IMG/VR virus record: IMGVR_UViG_3300035034_001839
Location: 1-37,589 of that record
Source of the DNA: a virus
DNA length: 37,589 nt
Reading direction: 5' to 3' (one strand)
The translations under genes were made by a program, and so were the position numbers. Shown in pieces: positions 21,692 through 30,100 of this stretch (position 1 is the stretch's first letter; each line of letters opens with the position of its first letter). The notes under the pieces were generated by a model that was not told the origin of the DNA, searched no databases, and was given only the letters and a program-made list of their open reading frames with translations.

Positions 21692-22221
21692 CCGAAGCTG
21701 TTGATCTGGGCAATGCCCTCGATTTGATCGTTGCCGATTTGGCTGCCAAATTCCCAACGTTTAAGACGGTTGCCGCCGAGGACGAAGGCCGCAAGGAGCT
21801 GCAGGTACCCGCGATCATCGTGCAGTTCAGCGGTATCGAGCCGGAGCCTGACAAAGACCCGCATACCGGCCAGCTATCAGCTCGCCTGCGTGTCGAGGCT
21901 CGGGTCGTCATGGGGCATCGGACACCGAAGGTACGCCGCGAGGTTATCAAGGCCGCGGCTGCCTTGGGCGTCTATGTGCAGAACAATCGCTTCGGGATCC
22001 CGTGGGGCGCAGCCGTCGTCGTTGGTATGGATCCCGACGAGTTCGCCCCGATCGTCGAAACCCACGACGTTTGGATGGTCGAGTGGGGCCATACCGTTGA
22101 TCTCGGAGACAGCTATTTTGTTGACGACGGCGTCACGCCCACTGAAATCCTGACCTCATGGGCCCCTGAAATCGGCCCTGGCAACGAGGGCAGTTACACC
22201 CCCGAGGCGTCTGATGTCTGA
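21688..22221 (+). CDS. Tail terminator/completion-like protein
   Basis: A 177-aa protein with an alpha/beta layout starting MTEAVDLGNALDLIVADLAA, followed by ELQVPAIIVQFSGIEP and ARLRVEARVVMG. The order after Z-like and before gpV-like suggests a tail-end completion role similar to Mu gp37 or lambda gpU. Family not certain. ATGA and an 8-bp overlap couple it to its neighbours. Confidence 0.6.
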   Translation: MTEAVDLGNALDLIVADLAAKFPTFKTVAAEDEGRKELQVPAIIVQFSGIEPEPDKDPHTGQLSARLRVEARVVMGHRTPKVRREVIKAAAALGVYVQNNRFGIPWGAAVVVGMDPDEFAPIVETHDVWMVEWGHTVDLGDSYFVDDGVTPTEILTSWAPEIGPGNEGSYTPEASDV

Positions 22222-22603
22222 TTACGCGCTGTCCGAGCTCATGCGCCGTGTCGAGCGGATGGTTGTCGTGGCCACGGTCATCGAACGTTCCGGCAAAAAG
22301 GTGAAGGTTGCCTGGGCCGATGGTGTTCCGAGTGAGTGGCTTGCCCTGGCACAGCTCGGGTCCAAAGATCAGAAATTCTGGATCCCGCAAAACGCGGGCG
22401 ATCAGGTCGTCGTGCTTTCGCCTGGTGGTGATACGACCAAGGGCATCGTTTATCCTGGTCCCTTTGCCGGTGCCGCTCCGGCTGGCAACTTCGACGGGAC
22501 GTTCACCGGCGTTGGTGATGTTGTCGCGTCCGATATCAGCTTGGTCACGCATGTGCATGGCGGGATCAGCCCAGGGCCAGCGAAGACCGCCGGACCCGAG
22601 TAG
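22214..22603 (+). CDS. V: Baseplate spike protein V (P2 gpV-like)
   Basis: A 129-aa short gpV-like spike. The N-terminal OB-like domain (VVVATVIERSGKKVKVAWAD) is followed by the typical FWIPQNAGDQVVVLSPGGDT and a short beta-helix tip. The tip carries THVHGGISPGP, an H-x-H motif of the kind that binds iron at the needle apex in P2-type spikes. The stop is directly followed by boundary element copy C. Confidence 0.85.
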   Translation: MSDYALSELMRRVERMVVVATVIERSGKKVKVAWADGVPSEWLALAQLGSKDQKFWIPQNAGDQVVVLSPGGDTTKGIVYPGPFAGAAPAGNFDGTFTGVGDVVASDISLVTHVHGGISPGPAKTAGPE

Positions 22604-22608
22604 GGCAT

Positions 22609-22626
22609 GGGGAACCGCCAGAGGAA
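22609..22626 (+). repeat. Dispersed boundary element, copy C
   Basis: GGGGAACCGCCAGAGGAA in the 53-bp gap between gpV-like and gpW/gp25-like genes. The context cccgagtaggg just before it is shared with copy E. Confidence 0.85.
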
Positions 22627-22656
22627 CGAGACGCTGGTCGTGGCGATGATGCCCGC

Positions 22657-22995
22657 ATGTATGGGATCAATGCGACATCTGGGCGTGAGGTCGGCGGGAT
22701 CGAACATCTCCGCCAATCTGTGCGCGACATTCTGACCACGCCCCTTGGCTCGCGTGTGATGCGGCGCGAGTATGGCAGCCGTTTGTTCGATCTTATCGAT
22801 GCCCCGTATTCATCTGCCGTCAAGCTCGCGATCATCGCTGCCACTGCCGAGGCCCTGATGACCTGGGAGCCGCGCATCGACGTCGAGGATGTTGTGTTGC
22901 GGACCTATGAACCTGGTCACATCGTCATCGATCTGACTGGACGCTACCTGCCCAACGGCCTTGAGGTCACTCTTGAGGGGATTGAAATCGGATGA
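22657..22995 (+). CDS. W: Baseplate protein W (gp25-like)
   Basis: A 112-aa protein with the gp25/P2 gpW core: HLRQSVRDILTTPLGSRVMR (about 17-36), then REYGSRLFDLIDAPYSSAVK. It forms part of the baseplate wedge where the sheath attaches. ATG 22657 is 30 nt after the boundary element and has a weak ribosome site. Confidence 0.92.
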   Translation: MYGINATSGREVGGIEHLRQSVRDILTTPLGSRVMRREYGSRLFDLIDAPYSSAVKLAIIAATAEALMTWEPRIDVEDVVLRTYEPGHIVIDLTGRYLPNGLEVTLEGIEIG

Positions 22996-23894
22996 CCGCG
23001 TTTTCTGCCATTAATCTTGCCGAGCTTCCCCCGCCCGAAGTCATCGCCCGTCTTGATTTTGAGACGATCTTTGCCGCTCTAAAGGCGGGCTTGATCGCTC
23101 GGGATCCCGAGCTTGCGCCGGTTCTCGATCTGGAAAGTGAGCCCGCGACCAAAGTGCTGCAGGTCTGGGCGTATCGTGAGTTGCTTTTACGAGCTGAATT
23201 CGACGACGCCGGTCGTGGCAACATGCTGGCCTTTGCCAGCGGTGCCGACCTCGAGCAGCTCGCCGCCTTTTATGGTGTCAGTCGCGCCGTCGTGCAGGTC
23301 GCCGACCCGTCGGCAAACCCGCCGGTGCCGGAAATCTTGGAGGATGACGAGCGGTTGCGCCGTCGCACCCAGCTCGCGCTTGAGGGCTTCACCACCGCTG
23401 GGCCCCGCGGCTCCTATCATTTCTGGGGCCTTGGTGCCTCGCCTCTGGTCAAGGACATCGGTGTGTTGTCGCCGGTAGCCGGTCAGGTCGAGGTGACAGT
23501 TCTGTCCACCGAGGGCACCGGCATTGCCGACGCAGCGCTGCAGGCCACGGTCTTTGCCGCGTTGAATGATGATGACGTCCGCCCGCTCACCGACCAGCTT
23601 GTCGTGCAGTCAGCTACCGTTGTCGCCTACGACGTTGTTGCCACGCTTGTCCTCTACGATGGTCCCGACGCCGCTCTGGTATCGGAAGCCGCAGAGACTG
23701 CAGTGAACGCTTATGTCGACGACCATCATCGCCTCGGGCACGACATCACCATCTCGGGGCTGCATGCGGCCCTGCACCAGGCCGGTGTTCAGAACGTCGA
23801 TTTGACCTCGCCCGCGGCTGATATCGTTGTTGGTGCCACGCAGGCCGCTCACTGTGGATCCGTGACTTTGACGATCGGAGGCCGCGATGTCTGA
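22992..23894 (+). CDS. J: Baseplate assembly protein J (P2 gpJ-like)
   Basis: A 300-aa baseplate wedge protein. Hallmarks: EVIARLDFETIFAALKAGLI, a GNMLAFASGADLEQLAAFYG run (about 76-95), DERLRRRTQLALEGFTTAGP and GSYHFWGLGAS. The C-terminus (HDITISGLHAALHQAGVQNV) is also typical. Coupled by ATGA and an 8-bp overlap. Confidence 0.94.
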   Translation: MTAFSAINLAELPPPEVIARLDFETIFAALKAGLIARDPELAPVLDLESEPATKVLQVWAYRELLLRAEFDDAGRGNMLAFASGADLEQLAAFYGVSRAVVQVADPSANPPVPEILEDDERLRRRTQLALEGFTTAGPRGSYHFWGLGASPLVKDIGVLSPVAGQVEVTVLSTEGTGIADAALQATVFAALNDDDVRPLTDQLVVQSATVVAYDVVATLVLYDGPDAALVSEAAETAVNAYVDDHHRLGHDITISGLHAALHQAGVQNVDLTSPAADIVVGATQAAHCGSVTLTIGGRDV

Positions 23895-24540
23895 CCTGCC
23901 GACCCTATTGCCACCTAACGCCCGCAGTGTTGAGCGTGACCTCGAGCAGGTCATGGCGCGTCTGCAGGGCCTGTCCTTGCCTGTCTCTGTGTTGTGGAAT
24001 CCTGACCTGTGTCCAGAGAACCTGTTGCCATATCTGGCATGGGCTATGTCGATCGAGATTTGGGACGAGACATGGACCGCCGAACAAAAGCGGGCGACAA
24101 TCAAGAGCTCCGTTGCCATCCATCGTGTCAAAGGCACCCGTGGGGCAGTAGAGCGAGCCTTGGTTGCGCTGGGGTTCCGTATCGACCTGTCCGAATGGTT
24201 TGAAACCGGCGATCCTGTCCACACCTTCCGTCTCGATGCATATGGCTCCGACGTGTTCGAGGCTGGCTTTTCGATTGATGCTTCTTTGCTGGCGACAATT
24301 ACTCGGATCGTTGAAAGCGTTAAGCCGGTGCGCTCCCATTTTACTCTCAGAATTGGCGAGAAGAAGCCAGCGATCGTGATCACCAGCACATCAACAAGAC
24401 AACAAACAAGGGACCGACGGTCTATCAACCCAGTGATCTCGCCGGAGTCATTCGGTCCGCAAGCGGCGCTGGGCTTTGGTAGCCGAGCAACTGCGATCTC
24501 AGCGCAAGAAAATCAGTTTATTTCAGAGGAACAAGCATGA
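23887..24540 (+). CDS. I: Tail protein I (P2 gpI-like)
   Basis: A 217-aa baseplate protein. The family core is clear: LLPPNARSVERDLEQVMARL, LPYLAWAMSIEIWDETWTAE and KSSVAIHRVKGTRGAVERAL. The C-terminal 45 residues are polar and lie beyond the usual core. Confidence 0.92.
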   Translation: MSDLPTLLPPNARSVERDLEQVMARLQGLSLPVSVLWNPDLCPENLLPYLAWAMSIEIWDETWTAEQKRATIKSSVAIHRVKGTRGAVERALVALGFRIDLSEWFETGDPVHTFRLDAYGSDVFEAGFSIDASLLATITRIVESVKPVRSHFTLRIGEKKPAIVITSTSTRQQTRDRRSINPVISPESFGPQAALGFGSRATAISAQENQFISEEQA

Positions 24541-25076
24541 GCGACGGTGTAAACATCTACACGGATCGGGGGCTCGCTAAAATCCGCGATGCCGCTGGGT
24601 CTGCCAGTCAAGTCAGGATCAAGTATATCGCGCTCGGTGATGGAGCCGGTGCCTCATATGCGCCGGATGCAACCCAGACCGCCTTGCGCCGCGAATTAGC
24701 GCGGCAAGCGATCACCGCGCACTATCCCGTTGGCGACAATGCATGGCACGTTACCACCACGTTTCCAGGTGGTGGTGCCGAGTTCTTTGTCCGCGAGATG
24801 GGGTTCTTTGACGAAGATGGCGAGCTGATCGCTCTCTGGGCCGGAGCGGACGTTGGGGATAGCCGCAAAACCGGCGCAAACGATTATCTGATTGATCATT
24901 CAATCGCCTTTTCGGGCGTTGCTGATGGTGTGGTGATCGTGTCTGCGCCGGATGATCAGCTGATCGAGCATCAAATAGTGACGCTCCAGTCGCTCGCCAA
25001 CATTCGCCACCAACAATTCGTGCATTCCGAGGCTTTTCGGGCTGCGCATGGCTACTACGAGGGGGACCAGCCGTGA
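24537..25076 (+). CDS. H: Tail fibre N-terminal protein H (P2 gpH-like)
   Basis: A 179-aa protein equal to the baseplate-attachment domain of P2-type tail fibres: IYTDRGLAKIRDAAGSASQV, then KYIALGDGAG and FFVREMGFFDEDGELIALWA. It stops after this domain rather than continuing into a long fibre, so the receptor-binding part must be encoded by the following genes. Confidence 0.88.
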   Translation: MSDGVNIYTDRGLAKIRDAAGSASQVRIKYIALGDGAGASYAPDATQTALRRELARQAITAHYPVGDNAWHVTTTFPGGGAEFFVREMGFFDEDGELIALWAGADVGDSRKTGANDYLIDHSIAFSGVADGVVIVSAPDDQLIEHQIVTLQSLANIRHQQFVHSEAFRAAHGYYEGDQP

Positions 25077-26209
25077 ATTTTGCAACGAAAATCTGTGACG
25101 CCATTCGTGCGTTGGACAACACCGCCGAAGCCTATGGGAGCAAAGTTGTTCACACCAGTGAAGGGGGAGCATTGCTGCGCCGCCTGATGGCAAAACGGGC
25201 CAGCGGCGAGGAGGTTGTGTTTGCCGCGTTGGGCGATAGCTGGACCAACACGCTACATCGCCTGGTCGGCCCGCTGACCGATTGGCTGGATGATGAGATA
25301 GGTGTTTCTGCGCCAGGCTATTGTTCAGCCTGTAACATGGTCAGCGTGGCTCAAGGCGCAACACGCTCGCGCACCGGCGAGTGGTTCGATGTCCGCTATA
25401 CTGGCAACCCCGAGGCCGGAGGTCACGGCACAAGAGGTGGTTTTGGCCCCGAAGGTGCTCATGCGGTAACCTTTGAGGCTGGGGCAACCATGAGTTTCGA
25501 CACCTATCCGGTGGCAGGGCAAATGTCGAAGTGGCGCATTCAATATTTGGTGCAGCCTGGTGGAGGCTCTTTTTCCTATCAGATCGGAGCTGGGCAATCG
25601 TTCCAGGTCGACACCGATGGTGCTGAAACCTATGGCGTGACTGAAATCATCGGCTCTGGTGCGATGGTTCTTACATGCGATGTCACGGGTGTTGCGGGTG
25701 TTACCATTGCTGGCGTTGAAATCCTGATGCCCCAGGCGGGCAAGGCGGTAGTAAACAAGATCGGCAATGGCGGTGCGGATGCGCGGCGTTTCGTTGATAT
25801 CCCAGAAGACTTTTTTGTCGCGGCGATGCAATCCATTGCCCCTGATGTGGTGGTGATTTGCCTGGGCGTGAACGACAAAAGCTACAACACTGGGCTTTCC
25901 GCGTTCCGCGACAACATCGCCGAGATGATCCGGCGGGTTCGGCTCGCTGCGCCGAACTGTGACATTCTTCTGGTTGGCCCAGGCGATAGCTATCAGCTAG
26001 GCCGCGCCCATGAAATTCCCGAATACAACGCCACGCTAGCAGAGCTTGCGGTCTCAGATGGTCACACCTTTGTCGATCTCATGGATGGCCTAGGCACCTA
26101 TACCCAGGCCAATGCAAACAACCTTTATTCCGATCCCTACCACGTCAATGTACCTGGCGGTTTCGTAAACCTGAAAATTCTGAGCCGCCCAATCGCGGTT
26201 GCTCTCTGA
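25073..26209 (+). CDS. Tail-associated SGNH/GDSL hydrolase
   Basis: A 378-aa protein with an SGNH esterase fold: block I AALGDSWTN (Ser56), block III VVVICLGVNDKS, and block V DPYHV near the end (Asp354, His357). The middle (about 110-230) is beta-rich and may be an inserted carbohydrate-binding domain. Enzymes of this fold on phage tails remove acetyl groups from surface polysaccharide; substrate unknown here. GTG start, GTGA overlap with the H-like gene, GGGGGA upstream. Confidence 0.82.
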   Translation: MNFATKICDAIRALDNTAEAYGSKVVHTSEGGALLRRLMAKRASGEEVVFAALGDSWTNTLHRLVGPLTDWLDDEIGVSAPGYCSACNMVSVAQGATRSRTGEWFDVRYTGNPEAGGHGTRGGFGPEGAHAVTFEAGATMSFDTYPVAGQMSKWRIQYLVQPGGGSFSYQIGAGQSFQVDTDGAETYGVTEIIGSGAMVLTCDVTGVAGVTIAGVEILMPQAGKAVVNKIGNGGADARRFVDIPEDFFVAAMQSIAPDVVVICLGVNDKSYNTGLSAFRDNIAEMIRRVRLAAPNCDILLVGPGDSYQLGRAHEIPEYNATLAELAVSDGHTFVDLMDGLGTYTQANANNLYSDPYHVNVPGGFVNLKILSRPIAVAL

Positions 26210-26222
26210 GAAAGGACACAGA

Positions 26223-26989
26223 ATGGACCTTCAAGAAGATCTTAACGCTGCCGCATTGTCGCTGGATCGCGCAGCGGAATCCTATCACGGCAAAATTGGC
26301 GAGATTGATGCCACTGTCGCGCTAAAAAGCGCCGAAGTGGATGCCAAGAAGGCAGAAATTGATGCCAAGATAGCAGCGGTTGATCCACAGCTTTTCAACC
26401 ATCCAAATATTCGGCTAACAGCCAACCAAATTGGCAACCTAGATGGCAATGGCGATCTAGACGGGTGGGGTAAAAATGGCGCTTTAAACGTTAGTATCAG
26501 TCTGGTGGAAACTATTGGCAACAGTGCTAATTTTGCAGGGCGTTCGCAGTTGGCCCAAGACGTTTTGACGGCAATGGGTAAGGGTGCGGGGTCCGCTGAC
26601 CCATATACCCGCCCTGATATCAAAGTGATCCAGATCGATTGGACTGGCGGCACCGAGGGCGTGCCCATATGGCTTATTGGGCCTGGCGAGACAATCTACG
26701 CAAGCCCCGCACCTCTTTCGTTTGGTTGCTATGGCAAAGTGATTTCTGGTGCGGTTTCCAGTTGGATGTTTAAGGGTATGGGGCGGCTTGGAGCCAGTGC
26801 GGCTTCGCTACGAGCACCTACTCTAGGCCTGGTCAATATGTGAACCCTAACCCCCACGCGCTTACAGAGACCGGTTCCATTCAAATTGTCTGGCCTGGAG
26901 CTGTTTGGGGAGAGGTCAATTTTGCAGCGCCGACCCCGCAGTGGTCATACTTTCCTCACAGCAAAAATGGCTTTGATACAAACGCATAA
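26223..26989 (+). pseudogene. Tail/fibre protein gene, split by a frameshift near 26774-26783
   Basis: Frame one gives 206 aa from ATG 26223 (AAAGGA upstream) to a TGA at 26843. It has a heptad region (LKSAEVDAKKAEIDAKIAAV) and a beta-rich fibre-like domain to KVISGAVSSWMFK. After about 26774 the -1 frame is open to 26989 and reads protein-like (YGAAWSQCGFATSTYSRPGQ, then ending HSKNGFDTNA), finishing 11 nt before the next gene, whereas frame one ends in low-content sequence. The full protein would be about 255 aa. A GGG or GGGG run at 26774-26783 may hold a one-base indel. I see no canonical slippery heptamer, so mutation or a sequencing error is more likely than programmed shifting. Probably receptor-binding. 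Confidence 0.65.
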
Positions 26990-27000
26990 GGAGGCTCGCA

Positions 27001-27375
27001 ATGTCTGATCCTAATCAGCAAGACTACAGCACGATGATCCCATCTGAATCCATGCAGCGTGATGCTGTGCGGAGCCGTATTGCCGAAAAGGCTGGTGACG
27101 AAACCTCTCTTTTGGGTACAACGTCAGATGCTGCTGCTTTAGCCATTTTCGGTTTGGCCTCGTTGGTGGCAAAACTGTCAACGGCAAATTCCCTTGCAGA
27201 TGTGCGTGAGGCAGCCGAGCCTTTTGCACGACTTTCCGTCGATTTTCTAGCCAAAGTCGAGAGCGGAGAGGTTCAGCTCCCATTTATGTTAAAGGGCATT
27301 GATGCAGTTGTGGCCGATATCGAGACCCGTTCTACTGCCGTGTCGAGTGCTCTCAATTCTGTAGATAAAGGCTGA
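27001..27375 (+). CDS. Hypothetical helical tail-region protein (124 aa)
   Basis: A 124-aa mostly helical product starting MSDPNQQDYSTMIPSESMQR. An alanine-rich segment (DAAALAIFGLASLVAKLSTA) and no clear domain. It has a strong AAGGAGG ribosome site. Position between fibre genes and the peptidase suggests a fibre-assembly or accessory role; unknown. Confidence 0.65.
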   Translation: MSDPNQQDYSTMIPSESMQRDAVRSRIAEKAGDETSLLGTTSDAAALAIFGLASLVAKLSTANSLADVREAAEPFARLSVDFLAKVESGEVQLPFMLKGIDAVVADIETRSTAVSSALNSVDKG

Positions 27376-27378
27376 TAC

Positions 27379-27855
27379 GTGGCCACGCTGGCATTCTACT
27401 GTGGTACCGGCAACGCGTCGGATCGGCTGATCTGTTGGGTCACCCGTTCTCGTTTTAGCCATGTCGAGTTGTTGCCCGCAGGCGTTCACATTGGCGACGA
27501 GGCGCAGTCTTGGTCTGCGTCTGGACGTGATGGCGGTGTCCGGACAAAGCCGATCCGCTTCGATCCGGCAAAATGGACGTTTGTTCACGTCCCCTGGGCG
27601 CGGCCTGATGCAATCCAGAGGATCGAGGCCGAACTAGGGAAACCATACGACTTTGTTGGCTTACTCGGGTCACAGCTTTTCAATTTGAACCGGCACCAAC
27701 AGAACCGTTGGTTTTGCTCCGAGATTTGTGCCCACGCGATCGGCCTAGATACGCCGCAGGCCTATTCGCCAGGGGGCTTGATGCGCGTGGTCACCCAAAT
27801 AAACCAGCTTTGGGGTTCCGGTCATCGCTTGGCGGGGGAACCGCCAGAGGAATGA
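27379..27855 (+). CDS. Permuted papain-like (YiiX/NlpC-P60-type) peptidase
   Basis: A 158-aa protein with features of a circularly permuted NlpC/P60-like fold: His in RSRFSHVELL (about 24-33), YDFVGLLG, and the Cys in RWFCSEICAHAIGL (about 112-125). Such enzymes cleave amide/peptide bonds; on a tail it may help entry through peptidoglycan. The last residues GEPPEE are encoded by boundary element copy D. GTG start. Confidence 0.75.
   Translation: MATLAFYCGTGNASDRLICWVTRSRFSHVELLPAGVHIGDEAQSWSASGRDGGVRTKPIRFDPAKWTFVHVPWARPDAIQRIEAELGKPYDFVGLLGSQLFNLNRHQQNRWFCSEICAHAIGLDTPQAYSPGGLMRVVTQINQLWGSGHRLAGEPPEE
27834..27852 (+). repeat. Dispersed boundary element, copy D
   Basis: GGGGGAACCGCCAGAGGAA at the end of the peptidase gene, read as GEPPEE-stop, 58 nt before the sheath ATG at 27911. 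Confidence 0.85.
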
Positions 27856-27910
27856 GGGCCTGCCCGATGGGATGTTTGCAACAATCGCAACACCCCAAGA
27901 AGAGGTCAGT

Positions 27911-29098
27911 ATGTCCGCATCCTTTCTCCACGGCGTCGAGGTCATCGAGATCGATGCCGGTCCCCGCCCAATTCAAACGGTGAAATCGTCCGTCATCGGG
28001 CTTGTGGGCACTGCCCCTGATGCCGATGCGACTGCCTTCCCCCTCAATACTCCGGTTCTGGTCGCAGGATCCCGCAAAGAAGCGGCCTTGCTCGACACCA
28101 CCGGCGAAGGCAACGGTACACTGCCGACCGCAATGGACGGCATCTTTGACCAAGCTGGGGCCGTCGTGGTCGTGGTCCGCGTCGAGGAAGGTGCTGGCGA
28201 AGCCGCAACCCTTGCCAATGTCATCGGCGGCGTTAATGCCAACGATGGTAACTTCGAGGGCGTTCATGCCCTTGCGGGGGCCGAGAGTGTCATTGGATTC
28301 GCCCCTCGGATCTTGATTGCTCCTGGCTTCACACACCAGCGCCCCGCTGGGCTCGCCAACCCCGTTGTCGCAGAGCTGCAGGGCATCGCTGACCGCATCC
28401 GCGCCGTCGTCATCATGGACGGGCCCAACACCAACGACACCGACGCCTACACTGCAGCCGGTGACTTCGGTTCCTCGCGCATCTATCTGGTCGATCCGTG
28501 GCACAAGGTCATGGTTGGTGACACGATCACTGACGTCCCACCGTCCTCGCGTGTCGCTGGCCTGATCGCCAAAACCGACAACGAGACCGGTTTCTGGGCG
28601 TCGCCGTCCAACCACCTGTTCTCCGGCATCATCGGCACATCGCGTCCGGTCGATTTCAAGTTGGGCGACGAAAACTCTCGCGCCAATCTGTTGAACGAGC
28701 AGAAGGTGGCAACAACGATCCGCCAGAACGGCTACCGTCTCTGGGGCAACCGCTCGCTGACTGCCGACCCTAAATGGCATTTCTTGAGCGTCCGCCGGAC
28801 TGCCGACATCATCAACGATTCCTTGCTACGCGCCCACCTGTGGGCTGTCGATCGCGGGATCACTCGGACTTATGTCGAGGACGTCGAGGAGGGTGTGAAC
28901 GCGTATCTGCGCGATCTGACCGCTCTGGGCGCAATCCTTGGCGGCAAGTGTTGGGCTGATCCCGATTTGAATTCGGCAGCAAACGTGGCCCTGGGCAAGG
29001 TGTTCTTCAACTTTGACTTTACGCCCGTCTATCCAGCCGAGCACATCACGTTCCGCTCGCACCTGGTCAACGATTACATCGAGGAGGTGTTTAACTGA
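27911..29098 (+). CDS. FI: Tail sheath protein (P2 FI-like)
   Basis: A 395-aa contractile sheath protein. Start MSASFLHGVEVIEIDAGPRP, IGLVGTAPDAD, and C-terminal IRQNGYRLWGNRSLTADPKW and HITFRSHLVNDYIEEVF are diagnostic for the P2 FI family. ATG 27911 has AGAGG upstream; a longer in-frame start was rejected as it lies before that site. Confidence 0.96.
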   Translation: MSASFLHGVEVIEIDAGPRPIQTVKSSVIGLVGTAPDADATAFPLNTPVLVAGSRKEAALLDTTGEGNGTLPTAMDGIFDQAGAVVVVVRVEEGAGEAATLANVIGGVNANDGNFEGVHALAGAESVIGFAPRILIAPGFTHQRPAGLANPVVAELQGIADRIRAVVIMDGPNTNDTDAYTAAGDFGSSRIYLVDPWHKVMVGDTITDVPPSSRVAGLIAKTDNETGFWASPSNHLFSGIIGTSRPVDFKLGDENSRANLLNEQKVATTIRQNGYRLWGNRSLTADPKWHFLSVRRTADIINDSLLRAHLWAVDRGITRTYVEDVEEGVNAYLRDLTALGAILGGKCWADPDLNSAANVALGKVFFNFDFTPVYPAEHITFRSHLVNDYIEEVFN

Positions 29099-29604
29099 TG
29101 GCTGCCGAGGACATTCTCAAGTATCTGAACCTGATCGTCGACGGTCGCGGATACGCTGGCAAGATCGAGGAATACAACGCCCCCGATCTTACTCTCTCCA
29201 CCGAAGATTTCCGTGGGGGCGGCATGGACGCTCCCATCGATATCGAAATGGGCATGGAAAAGCTGACCTGCAGCTATGTGCTGACATCCTATGACGCCGA
29301 CGTGCTCGCGCTCTGGGGTGTTAAGCAAGGCTCCGGCATCCAGCTTGCGGCCCGCGGCTCTCTGGAAAGCCTCGACGGCACGACAAAGCCTGTGGTCCAC
29401 AACATGACCGGCAAGCTGATTTCGGTTGCGCGTGGCACATGGGGCTCCGGCTCCAAGCCGTCGCTGACCATCACGCAGAGCCTCACCTACTACCGTGAAG
29501 TTCACGACGGTCGCACCATCAACGAAATCGACGTGATCAACATGATCCGCGTCATCGACGGCGTCGATCAGCTCGCAGAGCATCGCGCCAATATTGGCCG
29601 CTAG
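29098..29604 (+). CDS. FII: Major tail tube protein (P2 FII-like)
   Basis: A 168-aa tube protein. Family features: MAAEDILKYLNLIVDGRGYA, GGMDAPIDIEMGMEKLTCSY, and YYREVHDGRTINEIDVINMI near the C-terminus. TGATG joins it to the sheath gene. Confidence 0.95.
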   Translation: MAAEDILKYLNLIVDGRGYAGKIEEYNAPDLTLSTEDFRGGGMDAPIDIEMGMEKLTCSYVLTSYDADVLALWGVKQGSGIQLAARGSLESLDGTTKPVVHNMTGKLISVARGTWGSGSKPSLTITQSLTYYREVHDGRTINEIDVINMIRVIDGVDQLAEHRANIGR

Positions 29605-29612
29605 GAGGGCAC

Positions 29613-29909
29613 ATGAACGAGGGGAAAGATAAAGGGGCAGTCGGTGAAATCACTGATCAGCCAGACGGTTCCAAAAAGGTTGATTTCAGCGACATTCCGC
29701 TAGTGATCGACGGGACCGAAGTGAAATCGGTGGTCATGCGCGAGCCAATGGTCGGTGACCAGCTTGCGGTTGATCATATTCAGTCCCCAGGCAAGAGCGA
29801 GGTAGCGATCATCGCAAACCTCTGTGAGCTCTCACCTGAAAACATCGCTGCTCTGAAGATGCGCCAGTATGGCCGTCTCCAGGACTCGTATCGGGCTTTT
29901 ATGAGCTGA
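29613..29909 (+). CDS. E: Tail assembly chaperone E (P2 gpE-like)
   Basis: A 98-aa product matching the gpE role: short, between tube and tape measure, with VVMREPMVGDQLAVDHIQSP and a helical C-terminus (ENIAALKMRQYGRLQDSYRA). Ribosomes that slip back one base near codon 96 continue into the E' region, giving a 162-aa E-E' fusion, as in P2. Confidence 0.9.
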   Translation: MNEGKDKGAVGEITDQPDGSKKVDFSDIPLVIDGTEVKSVVMREPMVGDQLAVDHIQSPGKSEVAIIANLCELSPENIAALKMRQYGRLQDSYRAFMS

Positions 29910-29929
29910 CCGACTGCGAGGTCGGTCAG
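29894..29929 (+). promoter_or_regulatory. Programmed -1 frameshift signal (slippery run plus stem-loop)
   Basis: Zero frame reads GCT TTT ATG AGC TGA. G-GCT-TTT (29894-29900) contains four Ts, so the Phe UUU anticodon re-pairs perfectly in the -1 frame. Five nt later is a perfect 9-bp stem CTGACCGAC (29906-29914) / GTCGGTCAG (29921-29929) with a 6-nt loop, placed as stimulatory stems usually are. The E stop codon lies in the stem. P2 uses a T-TTT-TTG site at the same place. Confidence 0.8.
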
Positions 29930-30100
29930 GAATATGACCGGTCCCGCCACAAAGTCGGGTTAGGCATGGAGATCGCTGCCGAAGTATTGCGCAGCCCAAT
30001 CTTTCGCCTGACCCGATACACAGGATGGGCCCTGTCCGAAATCGCGGCGATGTCGGTTCGTCGCTTTATTTGGTGGTTAGAGGGCCTTCCTAAAAAATGA
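29900..30100 (+). CDS. E': Tail assembly chaperone extension E' (-1 frame of E)
   Basis: The -1 frame is open from before the slip site to TGA at 30098-30100, giving 66 residues after the shift: YELTDCEVGQEYDRSRHKVG, then ending MSVRRFIWWLEGLPKK, the length and position of P2 E'. It overlaps the tape-measure ATG as ATGA. An ATG at 29966 would allow only a 44-aa free protein; the fusion is preferred. Confidence 0.82.
   Translation, partial: YELTDCEVGQEYDRSRHKVGLGMEIAAEVLRSPIFRLTRYTGWALSEIAAMSVRRFIWWLEGLPKK

Noticed and set aside
27791-28780. 329-aa minus-strand frame opposite the sheath gene
   Set aside because: Antisense to a diagnostic sheath protein.
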